Both the position numbers and the translations under genes were made by a program. Shown here piece by piece: positions 24,352 to 33,831 of a stretch of 64,000 nt of DNA (the stretch's first letter is position 1; every line of letters starts with the position of its first letter). Under the pieces are notes generated by a model. The model was given only the letters and a program-made list of their open reading frames with translations. It had not been told where the DNA came from and ran no database searches. The stretch comes from Desulfobulbus elongatus DSM 2908 (GTDB taxonomy: Bacteria > Desulfobacterota > Desulfobulbia > Desulfobulbales > Desulfobulbaceae), in assembly GCF_000621145.1 (NCBI RefSeq), contig NZ_JHZB01000004.1, forward strand, positions 1 to 64,000, written 5' to 3'.

Positions 24352-25318
24352 CGTCGCCTCCGGTGAAGGTTTCGTAGTCCGGAACGGTGGCGATGCCTCC
24401 GTGATCGCGCAGTATCCTGCCGGCGGCCTCATACGCGGCCGGCTGCAGGCGGCCCATGACGCCATCGGCGTCCGCCGGGACGATCAGGTCGCGCATCCGC
24501 GCCAGCATCCAGCGCTGGTGGGCCCGGCTGGCCGGTATGTTGGCCTGCCGCATGATGCGGAGCACCACCTCGATGGTCTCCTCGGGATGATCAAAGGCGT
24601 AGCGCCATCCCTCCAGCGAGGCCTGCGCGAAGGCCCGGGCAAGGGCGGGGTCCTTGCGATAGGCCCGCTCCAGGGCGTAGAGTCCGTCCTCCGGGAAGGT
24701 GATGCCGTGTTCGTGGAGCGAAAAGACCTGCAGTTCGTCGGGATTGACGCCGGCGCTGAGGATGGTGTGGTATTCGTTGTACCACATGGCCGAAGCGGCA
24801 TCGATGCCGTCCAGCAGGAAGAGATTGACGGTATAGGCCTGGGGGATGCGCCGGACGCGCAGGCGATACGTGTCGAGAAAGGCGAGGATCGGCAACGACA
24901 ATTCGCCGTTCCACAGACCGACTTTTCTCTCCATGAGATCGTGGGGCGCGGCGATGCCGCTCGCCTTCTTGGCCACCAGCATCAGCGACGACCGCTGGAC
25001 GATTTGGGCCAGGTTGACCAGCCTGGGGCCGGCAGCGTCCTGCTGCAGGGCGGTTGCCAACCAGAGCACGGCAAAGTCGGCCTCGCAGGCGGTCAGGGAT
25101 TCCACGGCCGACCGGCCGGGACCGCCTTCGAGGATGTCGATATCGAGGCCATGGCGGGCATAGATGCCCTGTTCCCGGGCCATGTAATAACCGGCGAACT
25201 GGGCCTGGGGGCTCCACATCGGCATGAGGCGGGCCTTGCGCAGCGCGCGTTCGTCGGCCATCGCCGTGGCGGCGAGCGCCAACAGCAGAACCAACAGTCC
25301 CATCATACCGGCCCGCAT
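24338..25318 (-). CDS. THI5/NMT1-like (SsuA/TauA type) periplasmic substrate-binding protein
   Basis: The 326-residue protein has a signal peptide (MRAGMMGLLVLLLALAATAMA). A bilobed binding domain begins RLMPMWSPQAQFAGYYMAREQGIYARHGLDI, the signature of NMT1/THI5 and SsuA-like proteins that bind thiamine precursors, sulfonates or nitrate-like ligands. GGAGGAGG precedes the ATG at 25318. No permease or ATPase gene is near. Instead its stop overlaps the SpoIIE receptor start, suggesting it presents its ligand to that receptor rather than to a transporter. The ligand is not known. Confidence 0.9.
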   Translation of the reverse strand: MRAGMMGLLVLLLALAATAMADERALRKARLMPMWSPQAQFAGYYMAREQGIYARHGLDIDILEGGPGRSAVESLTACEADFAVLWLATALQQDAAGPRLVNLAQIVQRSSLMLVAKKASGIAAPHDLMERKVGLWNGELSLPILAFLDTYRLRVRRIPQAYTVNLFLLDGIDAASAMWYNEYHTILSAGVNPDELQVFSLHEHGITFPEDGLYALERAYRKDPALARAFAQASLEGWRYAFDHPEETIEVVLRIMRQANIPASRAHQRWMLARMRDLIVPADADGVMGRLQPAAYEAAGRILRDHGGIATVPDYETFTGGDDARN

Positions 25319-25813
25319 CGTCCTCCTCCGGGCGTTCGCCCCGGTGTGTTCCGTTCCGTGCATGTCCCTCGTGTCCGCTTGTGTCCGTATTTGAATCCGT
25401 CGCCCAGGGGCACCTGCCCCACTCTCGGCGGGCCGCTGCAGGTGCGGCGCTGTCCGTTCAGGCGGCGTACCTCCACCTGCGGGCCTCGCTGACCGGGCAG
25501 GCCGACAATGGCAACCGCACGCTCCCGTCGTGCGGGCCGCCGAAGCTCCCATCCCGTTTTTGCCGTATTCTTTTTTTGTTATGCCCGGTTTCGGACGGGA
25601 GTGGTAGCACATTTTCCACCGCACCGGCGTGTCCGAGCGTGTCCGATTTTCCGGGTCCGTTTCCGCTGACGCGCATTCCCGATGGCAAAAGCGGGAAAGA
25701 ACGTTTAAAAGGTGGGGAACCATTTTTTCGCCGGCCAGAACCAACCGGCAAGGCACCTGATCCGGCTCACTGCCTTCCATAGCCCGCACAGCCGCAGCCA
25801 TTGCTCCGCATCC
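25319..25813. other. Divergent intergenic region with repeated TGTCCG motifs
   Basis: About 495 bp between the binding-protein gene (leftward) and yciB (rightward). GTGTCCG occurs at about 25369 and 25378, then GTGTCCGAGCGTGTCCGATTT lies at about 25629-25649. The latter resembles the half sites of the palindromes upstream of the curlin-like operon. No coding frame here looks real. Confidence 0.5.
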
Positions 25814-26359
25814 ATGAAATTCCTGTTCGAGTTCCTTCCGGTCCTGCTTTTTTTCATCGCCTACAAACTGTTCGACATCTACATCGCCACCGGGGTGGCC
25901 ATAGCGGCCACCGTCGTCCAGTGCGGCTGGCTGTGGCTCACGACCCGCAAGGTCGGGACGATGCAACTGGCCACCCTGGCCATCATCCTCGTCTTCGGGG
26001 GGCTCACCCTTTTCCTCCGCGACGAGCAGTTCATCAAGTGGAAGCCCACGGTGATCAACTGGCTGTTCGGCGGCGCCTTTCTGCTCAGCCAGGTGGTGGG
26101 CCGGAAAACCGCCATCGAGCGCCTGCTGGGAAGCAACCTGACCCTGCCCCCGCCGGTCTGGCGCCGCCTCAATCTCGCCTGGACAGCCTTCTTTTGTATC
26201 CTGGGCGGGATCAATCTCTATGTCATGACCTATTATGACCGCGATACCTGGGTCAATTTCAAACTGTTCGGCATGCTCGGCCTGACGCTGGCGTTCATCG
26301 TGGCGCAATCCTTCTATCTGTCCAGACATATAACGGAAGCGCCGGAGGATTCCAAATAA
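25814..26359 (+). CDS. yciB: Inner membrane-spanning protein YciB (septation protein A family)
   Basis: The 181-residue integral membrane protein begins MKFLFEFLPVLLFFIAYKL, the hallmark of YciB/IspZ. It has five or so membrane segments and the conserved RDEQFIKWKPTVINWLFG and GKTAIERLLG-like blocks. In E. coli and Shigella the protein affects cell-envelope synthesis and septation. The ATG at 25814 is chosen by homology; an upstream in-frame extension lacks family sequence. No strong ribosome site is seen (CCGCATCC precedes). It is monocistronic and diverges from the binding-protein gene. Confidence 0.92.
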   Translation: MKFLFEFLPVLLFFIAYKLFDIYIATGVAIAATVVQCGWLWLTTRKVGTMQLATLAIILVFGGLTLFLRDEQFIKWKPTVINWLFGGAFLLSQVVGRKTAIERLLGSNLTLPPPVWRRLNLAWTAFFCILGGINLYVMTYYDRDTWVNFKLFGMLGLTLAFIVAQSFYLSRHITEAPEDSK

Positions 26360-26523
26360 TTCCGCAGTATTCCTGATCGGGGAAAAGCTCCCCGGCGTTC
26401 TCTGGAACAGCGCCGGAACGTGCGGCTGCGTCGGGAGGCGACCACGCCGGAGGAATACCGGCGGCGGCCGGATAGACGGGGAAAACGCGGGACGCGGAAG
26501 CGCCCCGTGAAGAGGGGGGCGGC

Positions 26524-27594
26524 TCAGACCTCCTTTTCGTCCACCCGCCGCATGCCTTCCATGATCAGGCCCATGAACCCGCCGACCACCGGCAGCGTCT
26601 TCTCCTCGTCGGTGAGGCCGCCGGTATAGGTGAAATTGCCGTCGGTTTTCGCCAGCAGGGCGAAGAAGGCATCCTTGCCGGCAAGCTCCCGATAGCGGGT
26701 GTCGACCAGTTCCCCTTCGTGGAAGGCCACCACCGCGCTGCCGTCGTCGAGCGTCAGTTGCACCTTGCCCGTTTTCTGGCTGGAATTGATCAACTGGAAC
26801 AGTTCCACCGGGTTGATCTCCGAGAGCCGGCCGGTCATGCCCGAACTGATGGTGCCGGCCCGCATGGTGTTGGCCTGGGCGCGCTCCACCAGCATCCGGT
26901 AGAAAAAGACCTGGAGCACCGGATAGCGATTGAGGACGTGCTTGAAATCCTTGCTGGAGAGCGTGGCCAGGCGGGTCTTTTCGCGGGAGTGGATGGAGGT
27001 GGTGATCGGCTCGCCGGACAACAGGCTCATTTCGCCGAAGATTTCCCCCACGCCCATCTCGGACAGGGTCTGGCCCTCGTCGCCGATGACCGCGACCCGG
27101 CCCTCGAGCACGATATGGAGGCTGGTCCCCGGCTCGCCCTTCTTGAGGACGATTTTATTGGCCTCGAATTCCTTCAACTGGAGCTGCGCGGTGAGATCGC
27201 GCAGGCTGTCTTCGTTGAGCGGCTCGAAAATCTCCAGCTTGCGCAGCACATCGTAGAACCGGTCCAGATGCCGCATCCGCGCCTTCTGCTCGGCCACGGC
27301 CAGCAGCTTCATCTGCAGCGTGGCGAAATCCTTTTCCTTCTTGAACTCGAACCGGATCAGGCCGGTGCAGCCGCCGCACTCGAACTTGACCCGCTGCGGC
27401 CCGATGGGCGAAAACCGCTCCATGCTTTTCTTCTCGGCCACGGCCTTCAACAATTCGCGCACCATCAGCAGGCAGACGGGCTTGCCCTCGGGAACGGTCA
27501 GGGCCGCCTGCTCCACCTTGAATTCCTCGCCGACGTTGTAGATCGGGCAGGAGCGCTCCTCGGTGACGATGAAAATCGCGTTACGGTATTCCAT
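26524..27594 (-). CDS. Cyclic-nucleotide-binding regulator with DUF4388-like domain
   Basis: This is a three-part soluble protein of 356 residues. The N-terminal ~95 residues resemble TIGR04076-like domains (SCPIYNVGEEFKV; FECGGCTGLIRFEF). A cNMP-binding (Crp-type) jelly-roll follows (about 115-235, FEANKIVLKKGEPGTSLHIVLEGRVAVIG; GEIFGEMSLLSGEPITTSIHS). A C-terminal PATAN/DUF4388-like domain (about 255-350, INPVELFQLINSSQKTGKVQL) comes last. There is no helix-turn-helix, so it probably acts by protein contacts. It ends a run of minus-strand genes that begins with pta. Confidence 0.85.
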   Translation of the reverse strand: MEYRNAIFIVTEERSCPIYNVGEEFKVEQAALTVPEGKPVCLLMVRELLKAVAEKKSMERFSPIGPQRVKFECGGCTGLIRFEFKKEKDFATLQMKLLAVAEQKARMRHLDRFYDVLRKLEIFEPLNEDSLRDLTAQLQLKEFEANKIVLKKGEPGTSLHIVLEGRVAVIGDEGQTLSEMGVGEIFGEMSLLSGEPITTSIHSREKTRLATLSSKDFKHVLNRYPVLQVFFYRMLVERAQANTMRAGTISSGMTGRLSEINPVELFQLINSSQKTGKVQLTLDDGSAVVAFHEGELVDTRYRELAGKDAFFALLAKTDGNFTYTGGLTDEEKTLPVVGGFMGLIMEGMRRVDEKEV

Positions 27595-27668
27595 GATGCT
27601 CCAGCGGCGGGTTGAAAGCGGACGGGCTGCGGATTACGGGATGTCCGGCGATGCCGGACCGATGCCGC

Positions 27669-28007
27669 TCAATCGGAACGGCCCAGCAGAAGATAGATGA
27701 TCAGCCCCAGGAGGGCGGCCCCGCCAAAAAGAACCGGCAGCACCTTGCCCACCTGCAGGTGGCCGTCGACCACCAGGGTCTGCATGTAGGGCGTCCCCGA
27801 GGCATACCAGGCGCCGATGAGGGCACCCAGAATGATCATGTCGCGGAAGGCCTTCTTGTACAGCAGGTAGCCGGCCAGCACGATGAAGGGGATCAGAAAC
27901 CACGGGTTGGTGAACAAACCCGCGACATCGACCGTCTTGACCTGTTCCACCAAGTGCGTCTTTTCGATGAGCTGACCGACCGAATCGGCAAAGGTGCCAA
28001 CATTCAT
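27669..28007 (-). CDS. Small membrane protein (112 aa)
   Basis: This is a 112-residue protein with three hydrophobic segments (PWFLIPFIVLAGYLLYKK; MIILGALIGAWYASG; VLPVLFGGAALLGLIIYLLLG) after a short polar N-terminus (MNVGTFADSVGQLIEKTH). CAAGGAGAAAAGG precedes the ATG at 28007. It lies 74 bp before the cyclic-nucleotide regulator gene, in the same direction. I do not recognise the family; a membrane anchor or channel partner of that regulator is possible but unsupported. Confidence 0.75.
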   Translation of the reverse strand: MNVGTFADSVGQLIEKTHLVEQVKTVDVAGLFTNPWFLIPFIVLAGYLLYKKAFRDMIILGALIGAWYASGTPYMQTLVVDGHLQVGKVLPVLFGGAALLGLIIYLLLGRSD

Positions 28008-28209
28008 CCTTTTCTCCTTGAATTCAACGGGAAGGTTCCCGGTCGAGAGCCGGCTCCCTGAGGCAAGCGTTGTCCTTTTGTGGCGATGCCCGCGGCCGGA
28101 ATGCTCAACCTGCATTCATGGTAGCAGCGGCAATCCGCTTCGTCAAAACGAAATCAACGGGGTGCGGGTGGAGCCGTTGACCGGGAATCCTTCCGGCCCG
28201 GCATGGCGT

Positions 28210-29151
28210 TCACAGGCCCAAGCGCCGCAGCAGCCGGGCAAGATCGGGCCGGTCGAGCCGGGTGAGGCCGAGAGTCCGGGCCGTGTCCAGGGCGCGGCGG
28301 TATGCCTCGCCGGTGACGGTGCGGCGCAGTTCCTCGTGCTGGCCGGCCCGGCCGCAGGGATGGTACTGGGCCATGAGATTGACGTAGGTGGCCGGGGAGA
28401 GAGTGGTGGCGATGAAGCCGAGGATCGCCTCCGTTTCGGCGAGCAGCCCCGGCATCAGCAGGTGGCGGACCAGCAGGCCGGCGCGGGCGATGCCGTCGGG
28501 GCCGATATCCAGGTCGCCGACCTGGCGGTGCATGATCGCCAGGGCCTCGCGGACCCGCTCCGGATAATCCGGGGCCTCGGCATAGCGATTGGCGGTCTCC
28601 GGCCGCCAGAACTTGACATCCGGCATGTAGATGTCGACCGCGCCGGCCAAGAGCGCCAGGGTTTCGGCGCTTTCGTAGCCGCTGCAGTTGAAGACCACGG
28701 GGATGTCGAGGCCGGCGTCGAGGGCGGGAATGAGCGCCGCCAGAATCTGCGGCACCACATGGCTGGGGGTGACCAGGTTGATGTTGTGGCAGCCCATGGC
28801 CTGCAATTCGAGCATGACCGAGGCAAAGCCGCGGGCGTCGACCTCCTGGCCCGAATCGCTCCCCTGGCTGATGTCATAGTTCTGGCAGAAGCAGCAGCAG
28901 AGGTTGCAGCCGGCGAGAAAGACGGTGCCGGAGCCGCCCACGCCGACCAGGGGCGCTTCCTCGCCGAAATGGGGGCCGTAGCTGGCGATCCGGGCCAGGG
29001 CCCCGGTGCGGCAGCGGCCGGTCTCGCCGGCCAGCCGGTCGACCCGGCAGCGGCGGGGGCACAGGGTGCAGCAGGCCAGCATCCGGTGAGCCCTGTCGGC
29101 GCGCTCGCGGAGCAGGCCGCGGGCATGGAGGGCATAGGCGGCGATGGGCAT
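28210..29151 (-). CDS. Radical SAM protein, PflA-like activating enzyme
   Basis: The 313-residue protein has the radical SAM cluster motif Cys-x3-Cys-x2-Cys in LAGCNLCCCFCQNYD (~78). Before it, four Cys (CTLCPRRCRVDRLAGETGRC) form an accessory cluster region typical of PflX/AmmeMemoRadiSam-type activases. The C-terminal part contains MPDVKFWRPETANRY. It probably generates a glycyl radical or acts in a metal-cofactor pathway, but no glycyl-radical enzyme is nearby to name as partner. GGAGGTCGCC precedes the ATG at 29151. Confidence 0.9.
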   Translation of the reverse strand: MPIAAYALHARGLLRERADRAHRMLACCTLCPRRCRVDRLAGETGRCRTGALARIASYGPHFGEEAPLVGVGGSGTVFLAGCNLCCCFCQNYDISQGSDSGQEVDARGFASVMLELQAMGCHNINLVTPSHVVPQILAALIPALDAGLDIPVVFNCSGYESAETLALLAGAVDIYMPDVKFWRPETANRYAEAPDYPERVREALAIMHRQVGDLDIGPDGIARAGLLVRHLLMPGLLAETEAILGFIATTLSPATYVNLMAQYHPCGRAGQHEELRRTVTGEAYRRALDTARTLGLTRLDRPDLARLLRRLGL

Positions 29152-29224
29152 GGCGACCTCCCGGCAAGGTTTCGGGACGCACGGCAACGACGGCTTCCGT
29201 CCAGAGACAGCCCAAGGCAGGCGG

Positions 29225-29605
29225 TTACTCCCCGCCGGCCGCCATCGCCTTGAGCAGGGCCTCTAAGCCCATGGCCTGGACCACGGTCAACAGCTCGTCA
29301 TGATGGAAAAAACCGGCCATCAGGGCCGCGAACTGAGTGGCGAGAAACAGGGTGTCCGTGTCCGTCTCCTGGCCGAGCAGGCGGCGGCAGGAGGCGATAT
29401 CGTCCATCTCGACCGAGGCCAGGATCTCGTTGAGCCAGTCCAACTGCGCCTCCTCGAAGTGGAATTCCGCCATCGCCTGGGCGTACATGGCGACAATGGC
29501 CGCCCGGTGGTCGTAAATGGCGTCGAGGTCGTTGGCCCCGGCCGCATCCAGCACCTGGCGGATCTGTGCCAATACCTCTACCCTGTCGTCGTGTTCCTCT
29601 GCCAT
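29225..29605 (-). CDS. Hypothetical acidic helical protein (126 aa)
   Basis: This is a 126-residue protein rich in Glu, Asp and Ala, with long amphipathic helices (VLAQIRQVLDAAGANDLDAIYD; LDWLNEILASVEMDDIA). AGGAGGCGCGACC precedes the ATG. It lies 67 bp downstream of pta on the same strand and 73 bp upstream of the radical SAM gene, suggesting a shared transcript. I do not recognise a domain. Confidence 0.65.
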   Translation of the reverse strand: MAEEHDDRVEVLAQIRQVLDAAGANDLDAIYDHRAAIVAMYAQAMAEFHFEEAQLDWLNEILASVEMDDIASCRRLLGQETDTDTLFLATQFAALMAGFFHHDELLTVVQAMGLEALLKAMAAGGE

Positions 29606-29672
29606 GGTCGCGCCTCCTGATGAAAAAAGTGAATGTCCGGCATCGTTCCGCAGGCGCTTACGATGCCTGCGG

Positions 29673-31769
29673 CTACCGTACCAGGGCCTGTGCCTGGATG
29701 GCGGTGATCGCCACGGTGTTGACGATATCAGAGACCAGGCAGCCCCGGCTGAGATCGTTGACCGGTTTGTTGAGCCCCTGCAGGATCGGGCCGATGGCCA
29801 CCGCCCCGGAGGAGCGCTGCACCGCCTTGTAGGTGTTGTTGCCGGTGTTGAGGTCCGGGAAGATGAACACGCTGGCCCGGCCGGCCACCTCGCTCTCCGG
29901 CATCTTCTGGCTGCCCACCGCGTGATCGATGGCCGCGTCGTACTGGATCGGGCCATCGATCTTCAGCTCGGGCCGCCGCTGGCGGGCCAGCAGCACCGCC
30001 TGCCGCACCCGGTCGACATCCTCGCCCTGGCCGGAATCGCCGCTGGAGTAGGACAGCATGGCCACCACCGGCTCGATGTCGAACATGGCGGCGGTCTCGG
30101 CGGAGCGGATGGCGATCTCGGCCAGCTCCTCGCTGGTGGGGTTGGGGTTGACGGCACAGTCGCCATAGACCAGCACCCTGGTCTCGAAACACATGAAAAA
30201 CACGCTGGACACCACCAGCACATCCGGCCGGGTGCGGATGATCTGGAACGCCGGCCGCACGGTGTGCTGGGTGGTGTGAATGGCGCCCGACACCATGCCG
30301 TCGGCCCGGCCGGTATGGACCATCAGGGTGCCGAAGTAGCTGACATCGTTGATGGCGTCGCGGGCGTAGTCGCGGGTGGCCCCCTTGTGCTTGCGCGCCT
30401 GGTAGAGGCTTTCGATGAATTCCTCGCGCAGCTCCGAGGTGCGGGGATCGATGATGGCCACGTCCTGGAGCTTCAGACCCAGGGAGGCGGCCCGGCTGCG
30501 GATGATCTTCGCGTCGCCCAGGAGGGTAAGGTCGACCACCTCGCGGGAGCGCAGGATCTCGGCCGCCTGGAGGATGCGCTCTTCCTCGCCTTCGGGCAAA
30601 ACGATGTGGCGGCGCATGCTCCGGGCCCGTTGAAAGAGCGAATACTCGAACATCAGGGGCGACATGGTGGCGGATTTGGTCTGGATCACCTGTTGCTCCA
30701 GGCCGGCGGTGTCAACATGGCTTTCGAACACGCCCAGGGCCCGGTTGGTCTTCTGTTCGTTGTGCGGCCGCAGGGTCCCTCTGATTTCGCCGGCCCGCCG
30801 GGCCACGCTGTAGGTGTCGCCGTCCATCAGGTAAATCGGCATGGCCAGGCCGTTGATGCCGTCGAGCAGTTTCACCATCGACGGACTCGGCTCCATGCCG
30901 CCGGAAAGAAGCAGACCGGCAGGCGAGGGGTAGTGGCGCGAGGCGATGGCCCCCAGGGTGGCGAAAATGATGTCCGGCCGGTCGCCGGCGGTCACCACCA
31001 GGTCGTCCTCCTCGAGAAAATCGATGTAGTTGGCCGGGCTCATCGCCGCCACCTTGATGGCGTGCACGTCGCGCTGCATGCCGGAACGGGGGCCGCTGAA
31101 ATGGCGGGCGCCGAGTTCCTGGGTGATTTCCTCCATGGTCGGCATGCTGAATCCCGCCATCTCCGGCAGGAAATCGAGCCGATAAGGTTTGTCGCGGTGG
31201 TGGGCGCGGATCTCGGTCTCGGCCGCCGCCAGCAGGGCGGGATCGATCCGGTTGACGAAGATGGCCAGCAGCGGGCACTGGTACTGCTCGTAGATTTTTT
31301 CGGCCACGCCGATGTTTTCCTCGATTTCCTCAATGGTGCGGTCGCGGCCGTTGACCACGTGGAGGGTGGGCGTGCCCAGCTCGCGGGCGATGCGGATGGA
31401 GATGTCGTAGTCGAAGGCATCGGACATGCCCACGATGGTCGGCCCCTCGCACAGGAGGAAATCGCACTTCTTGCGGACCTCGCTGAACTTGCGGACGATC
31501 TCGCGGAACAGGAGCAGCTCCTCGCCTTCGGCGATCATGGTGCGGGCCAGTTCGTGGCTGACGCCGGCCATCTCGTCAAAACGCAGGCTGATGTTGTAGC
31601 GCTGCTTGATCAGGTCGATGTCGTTGTCGTTTCTGCCGTCCCCGGGAATGATCGGCCGGAAAAAGCCGACGTGGTCGATCCGCCGGGAGAGCAGTTCCAT
31701 GACGCCCAGGGTGACGACCAGCTTGCCGCTTTCTTTTTCCAGGTTGGCGATGTAGAGACTGTCGGCCAT
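29673..31769 (-). CDS. pta: Phosphate acetyltransferase
   Basis: Pta interconverts acetyl-CoA and acetyl phosphate in acetate metabolism. The 698-residue protein is the long form. It has an N-terminal BioD/DRTGG regulatory region (MADSLYIANLEKESGKLVVTLGVM; GMQRDVHAIKVAAMSPANYIDFLEEDDLVVTAGDRPD) and the C-terminal acetyl/butyryl transferase domain (about 375-695; VVSGAIHTTQHTVRPAFQIIRT, ELKIDGPIQYDAAIDHAVG). AAGGGGG precedes the ATG at 31769. No ackA is seen next to it. Confidence 0.96.
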   Translation of the reverse strand: MADSLYIANLEKESGKLVVTLGVMELLSRRIDHVGFFRPIIPGDGRNDNDIDLIKQRYNISLRFDEMAGVSHELARTMIAEGEELLLFREIVRKFSEVRKKCDFLLCEGPTIVGMSDAFDYDISIRIARELGTPTLHVVNGRDRTIEEIEENIGVAEKIYEQYQCPLLAIFVNRIDPALLAAAETEIRAHHRDKPYRLDFLPEMAGFSMPTMEEITQELGARHFSGPRSGMQRDVHAIKVAAMSPANYIDFLEEDDLVVTAGDRPDIIFATLGAIASRHYPSPAGLLLSGGMEPSPSMVKLLDGINGLAMPIYLMDGDTYSVARRAGEIRGTLRPHNEQKTNRALGVFESHVDTAGLEQQVIQTKSATMSPLMFEYSLFQRARSMRRHIVLPEGEEERILQAAEILRSREVVDLTLLGDAKIIRSRAASLGLKLQDVAIIDPRTSELREEFIESLYQARKHKGATRDYARDAINDVSYFGTLMVHTGRADGMVSGAIHTTQHTVRPAFQIIRTRPDVLVVSSVFFMCFETRVLVYGDCAVNPNPTSEELAEIAIRSAETAAMFDIEPVVAMLSYSSGDSGQGEDVDRVRQAVLLARQRRPELKIDGPIQYDAAIDHAVGSQKMPESEVAGRASVFIFPDLNTGNNTYKAVQRSSGAVAIGPILQGLNKPVNDLSRGCLVSDIVNTVAITAIQAQALVR

Positions 31770-32191
31770 GGCGCGCCCCCTTGCTGACGGCGGAAGTGAA
31801 GAACAATGCCGGCTGTCATGATAGTTGACCGGGGCCGGGATGGCAAGAGCCGTCACACTGCGGTGCCCGGCCGGACACCGACAAGTCGCTTTCCGGCGAC
31901 TGGTCACCGCGATGGCGGCCTGTGGCGGCACCCCCGTGCGGCGGCATTCCGGTCAGGAATTTTGTAAATTCGCGCATCAGTGCTGCCGGCTGCCCCGGCC
32001 GTGCCATCAATCTTTTTTCTGTTTTCCGGAGAAAACGGTGGGTCTCCTTGAACCGCCTCCGGGAAGCGGAAGGGAAATCGCCAACATCTTCGGGTTGTTC
32101 TGGCTGAATGGTGCATCATTGTTTGGCCGCCTTAAACGGAAATTAGGCGAAAAAAGGGGGAAAATCGGGCCAAACCCCTTGATTTTGTTCG

Positions 32192-32220
32192 TTGACAGCA
32201 CTTTCCAACTCATTTATAGT
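32192..32220 (+). promoter_or_regulatory. Strong sigma-70 promoter for the MFS transporter
   Basis: TTGACA (32192-32197) and TATAGT (32215-32220) with 17 nt between. The gene starts 149 nt downstream of the -10, so the mRNA leader is about 140 nt. The rest of the 599-bp region between pta and this gene shows nothing else I can name. Confidence 0.75.
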
Positions 32221-32368
32221 CACCGGAACGTTGGAAAAAGCAGGGAAAAGAGAGGCAAATCCAAGATAATTCAGCAAAAAAAGGAGGAGAAAGAAACAAG
32301 CCAGAGCCACGAAAAGTACATATGCAGCTAGCAGGTCAACTAAACTTCAATTAAGGGGGAGTGCATAA

Positions 32369-33739
32369 ATGTCAGAGCAAACTACTTTTCCAAGATGGAT
32401 ACCATTACTTGGAGGTCTTTTAGGCAGCACCACTTGCGGTTTATTGTTGTATGCGTTTAGCGTTTTCATCAAGCCTCTGCAGGCGCAGTTCGGCTGGTCG
32501 GTACCCGACGTTGCCTTGGCCTATGCCATCATCTGCCTGATCTTCGGCTTGATGACCTTTCCTGCTGGTCGTTTGAGCGACAAATACGGTCCGCGGAACG
32601 TCGTCCTCATCGGCGGTATCATCATGGCCTTCGGCTTTTTCATGGTTTCCACCATCACCCCTCCGGACCCCGCGGTTATCGCCGCCGGCGGCGACGCCGC
32701 CAAGGCTGCCGGGAAAACCCAGTTGTATCTGCTCTATCTCTATTACGGTGTCATCGCCGGTTTTGGCGGTGGTTGCGTCTACCTGCCGCCGATCGCCACG
32801 GCGCCCAAATGGTGGCCCGATCGCCGCGCCCTGGCCACCGGCTTCACCGTTGTCGGTCTTGGCCTCGGCTCCTTCATCATGGCGCCGATGGCCACCTGGA
32901 TGATCAACTCGCCGACCATCGGCAATGGCAGCGCCCTCCCCGTTTTCAAATATGTCGGCATCGCCATGGGCATCATGGTTGTCCTTGCCGCTCTCTGCCT
33001 GAAAGTGCCGCCGGCCGGCTACAAGCCCGCCGGCTGGAATCCGCCGGCTCCCGCCGGTGGTTCCGGTGCGCCCAAAGCCTATCGCGACTATACGTATGAA
33101 GAGAGCAAGAAAACGCCGCAGTTCTGGCTGCTGTGGGTCGCCTACTTCTGCGGTTCCTTTGCCGGCCTGATGGTTATCGGCCTGATCGCCGCACACGGTA
33201 TCGACGCCATGACCCTGGTGAAAAAGGCTGAACTCGGCCTCGATGCCGCAACCAAACTGCCCGCCGACCAGGCCAAGGCCATCGCCATGGCCGCCGCCGG
33301 CGCGCCCAGCACTCTGGCCATCTTCAACGCCCTGGTCCGGATCATGATCGGCCCGCTGGCCGACAAGATCGGTACCAAGAAAATCTTCGTCGCCCTGTTC
33401 GCCCTCCAGGTCGTTGCCATGCTCCTGCTCTTCCCGGCAGGTAAAACCGCCGCCATGCTGGCCGCTGTCGCCGGTCTGATCGGTTGGAACTACGGGGCCA
33501 TGTTCACCCTGTTCCCGGCCACGACCCTGCAATACTTCGGCGCGACCGCCCAGGGCTCCAACTATGGTCTGCTGTTCACCGCCTGGGGCGTGGCCGGTTT
33601 CGCCGGTCCCTATCTCGGCGGCCAACTCAGGGCCATGACCGGCTCCTTCTTCGTGCCCTTTATCGTCTCGGCTGTGATCCTGGCCGTTGCGGTCCTCATC
33701 CTGACCACCCTGAAGGCGCCTGAGAAGAAACACGCATAA
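32369..33739 (+). CDS. MFS transporter, OFA (oxalate/formate antiporter-like) family
   Basis: The 456-residue transporter has about 12 membrane segments in two six-helix halves. It carries the OFA-type MFS signature [25 protein letters not shown] between helices 2 and 3, and [20 protein letters not shown] at the equivalent place in the second half. The family exchanges small carboxylates; substrate is not predictable here, though a carboxylate such as formate, oxalate or pyruvate-like is plausible. AAGGGGGAGTG precedes the ATG. The gene stands alone between a strong promoter (32192) and a strong terminator (33762). Confidence 0.9.
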   Translation: MSEQTTFPRWIPLLGGLLGSTTCGLLLYAFSVFIKPLQAQFGWSVPDVALAYAIICLIFGLMTFPAGRLSDKYGPRNVVLIGGIIMAFGFFMVSTITPPDPAVIAAGGDAAKAAGKTQLYLLYLYYGVIAGFGGGCVYLPPIATAPKWWPDRRALATGFTVVGLGLGSFIMAPMATWMINSPTIGNGSALPVFKYVGIAMGIMVVLAALCLKVPPAGYKPAGWNPPAPAGGSGAPKAYRDYTYEESKKTPQFWLLWVAYFCGSFAGLMVIGLIAAHGIDAMTLVKKAELGLDAATKLPADQAKAIAMAAAGAPSTLAIFNALVRIMIGPLADKIGTKKIFVALFALQVVAMLLLFPAGKTAAMLAAVAGLIGWNYGAMFTLFPATTLQYFGATAQGSNYGLLFTAWGVAGFAGPYLGGQLRAMTGSFFVPFIVSAVILAVAVLILTTLKAPEKKHA

Positions 33740-33761
33740 CTCAGCCCGTACCCAAGGACCC

Positions 33762-33798
33762 AAAAGGGCGTTCCGGTTCTCCGGAACGCCCTTTTTTT
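33762..33798. terminator. Strong terminator between the MFS gene and the PP2C gene
   Basis: AAAAGGGCGTTCCGG, loop TTCT, CCGGAACGCCC and a run of seven T residues. The A-run on the left makes it usable in both directions, also for the leftward operon ending at 33832. Confidence 0.9.
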
Positions 33799-33831
33799 CT
33801 GCCCGGCCGTGCCCTCAAAGGGCACGTCGCT

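Noticed and set aside
29517-31787. Open frame of 756 codons opposite pta
   Set aside because: Antisense shadow of a certain gene.
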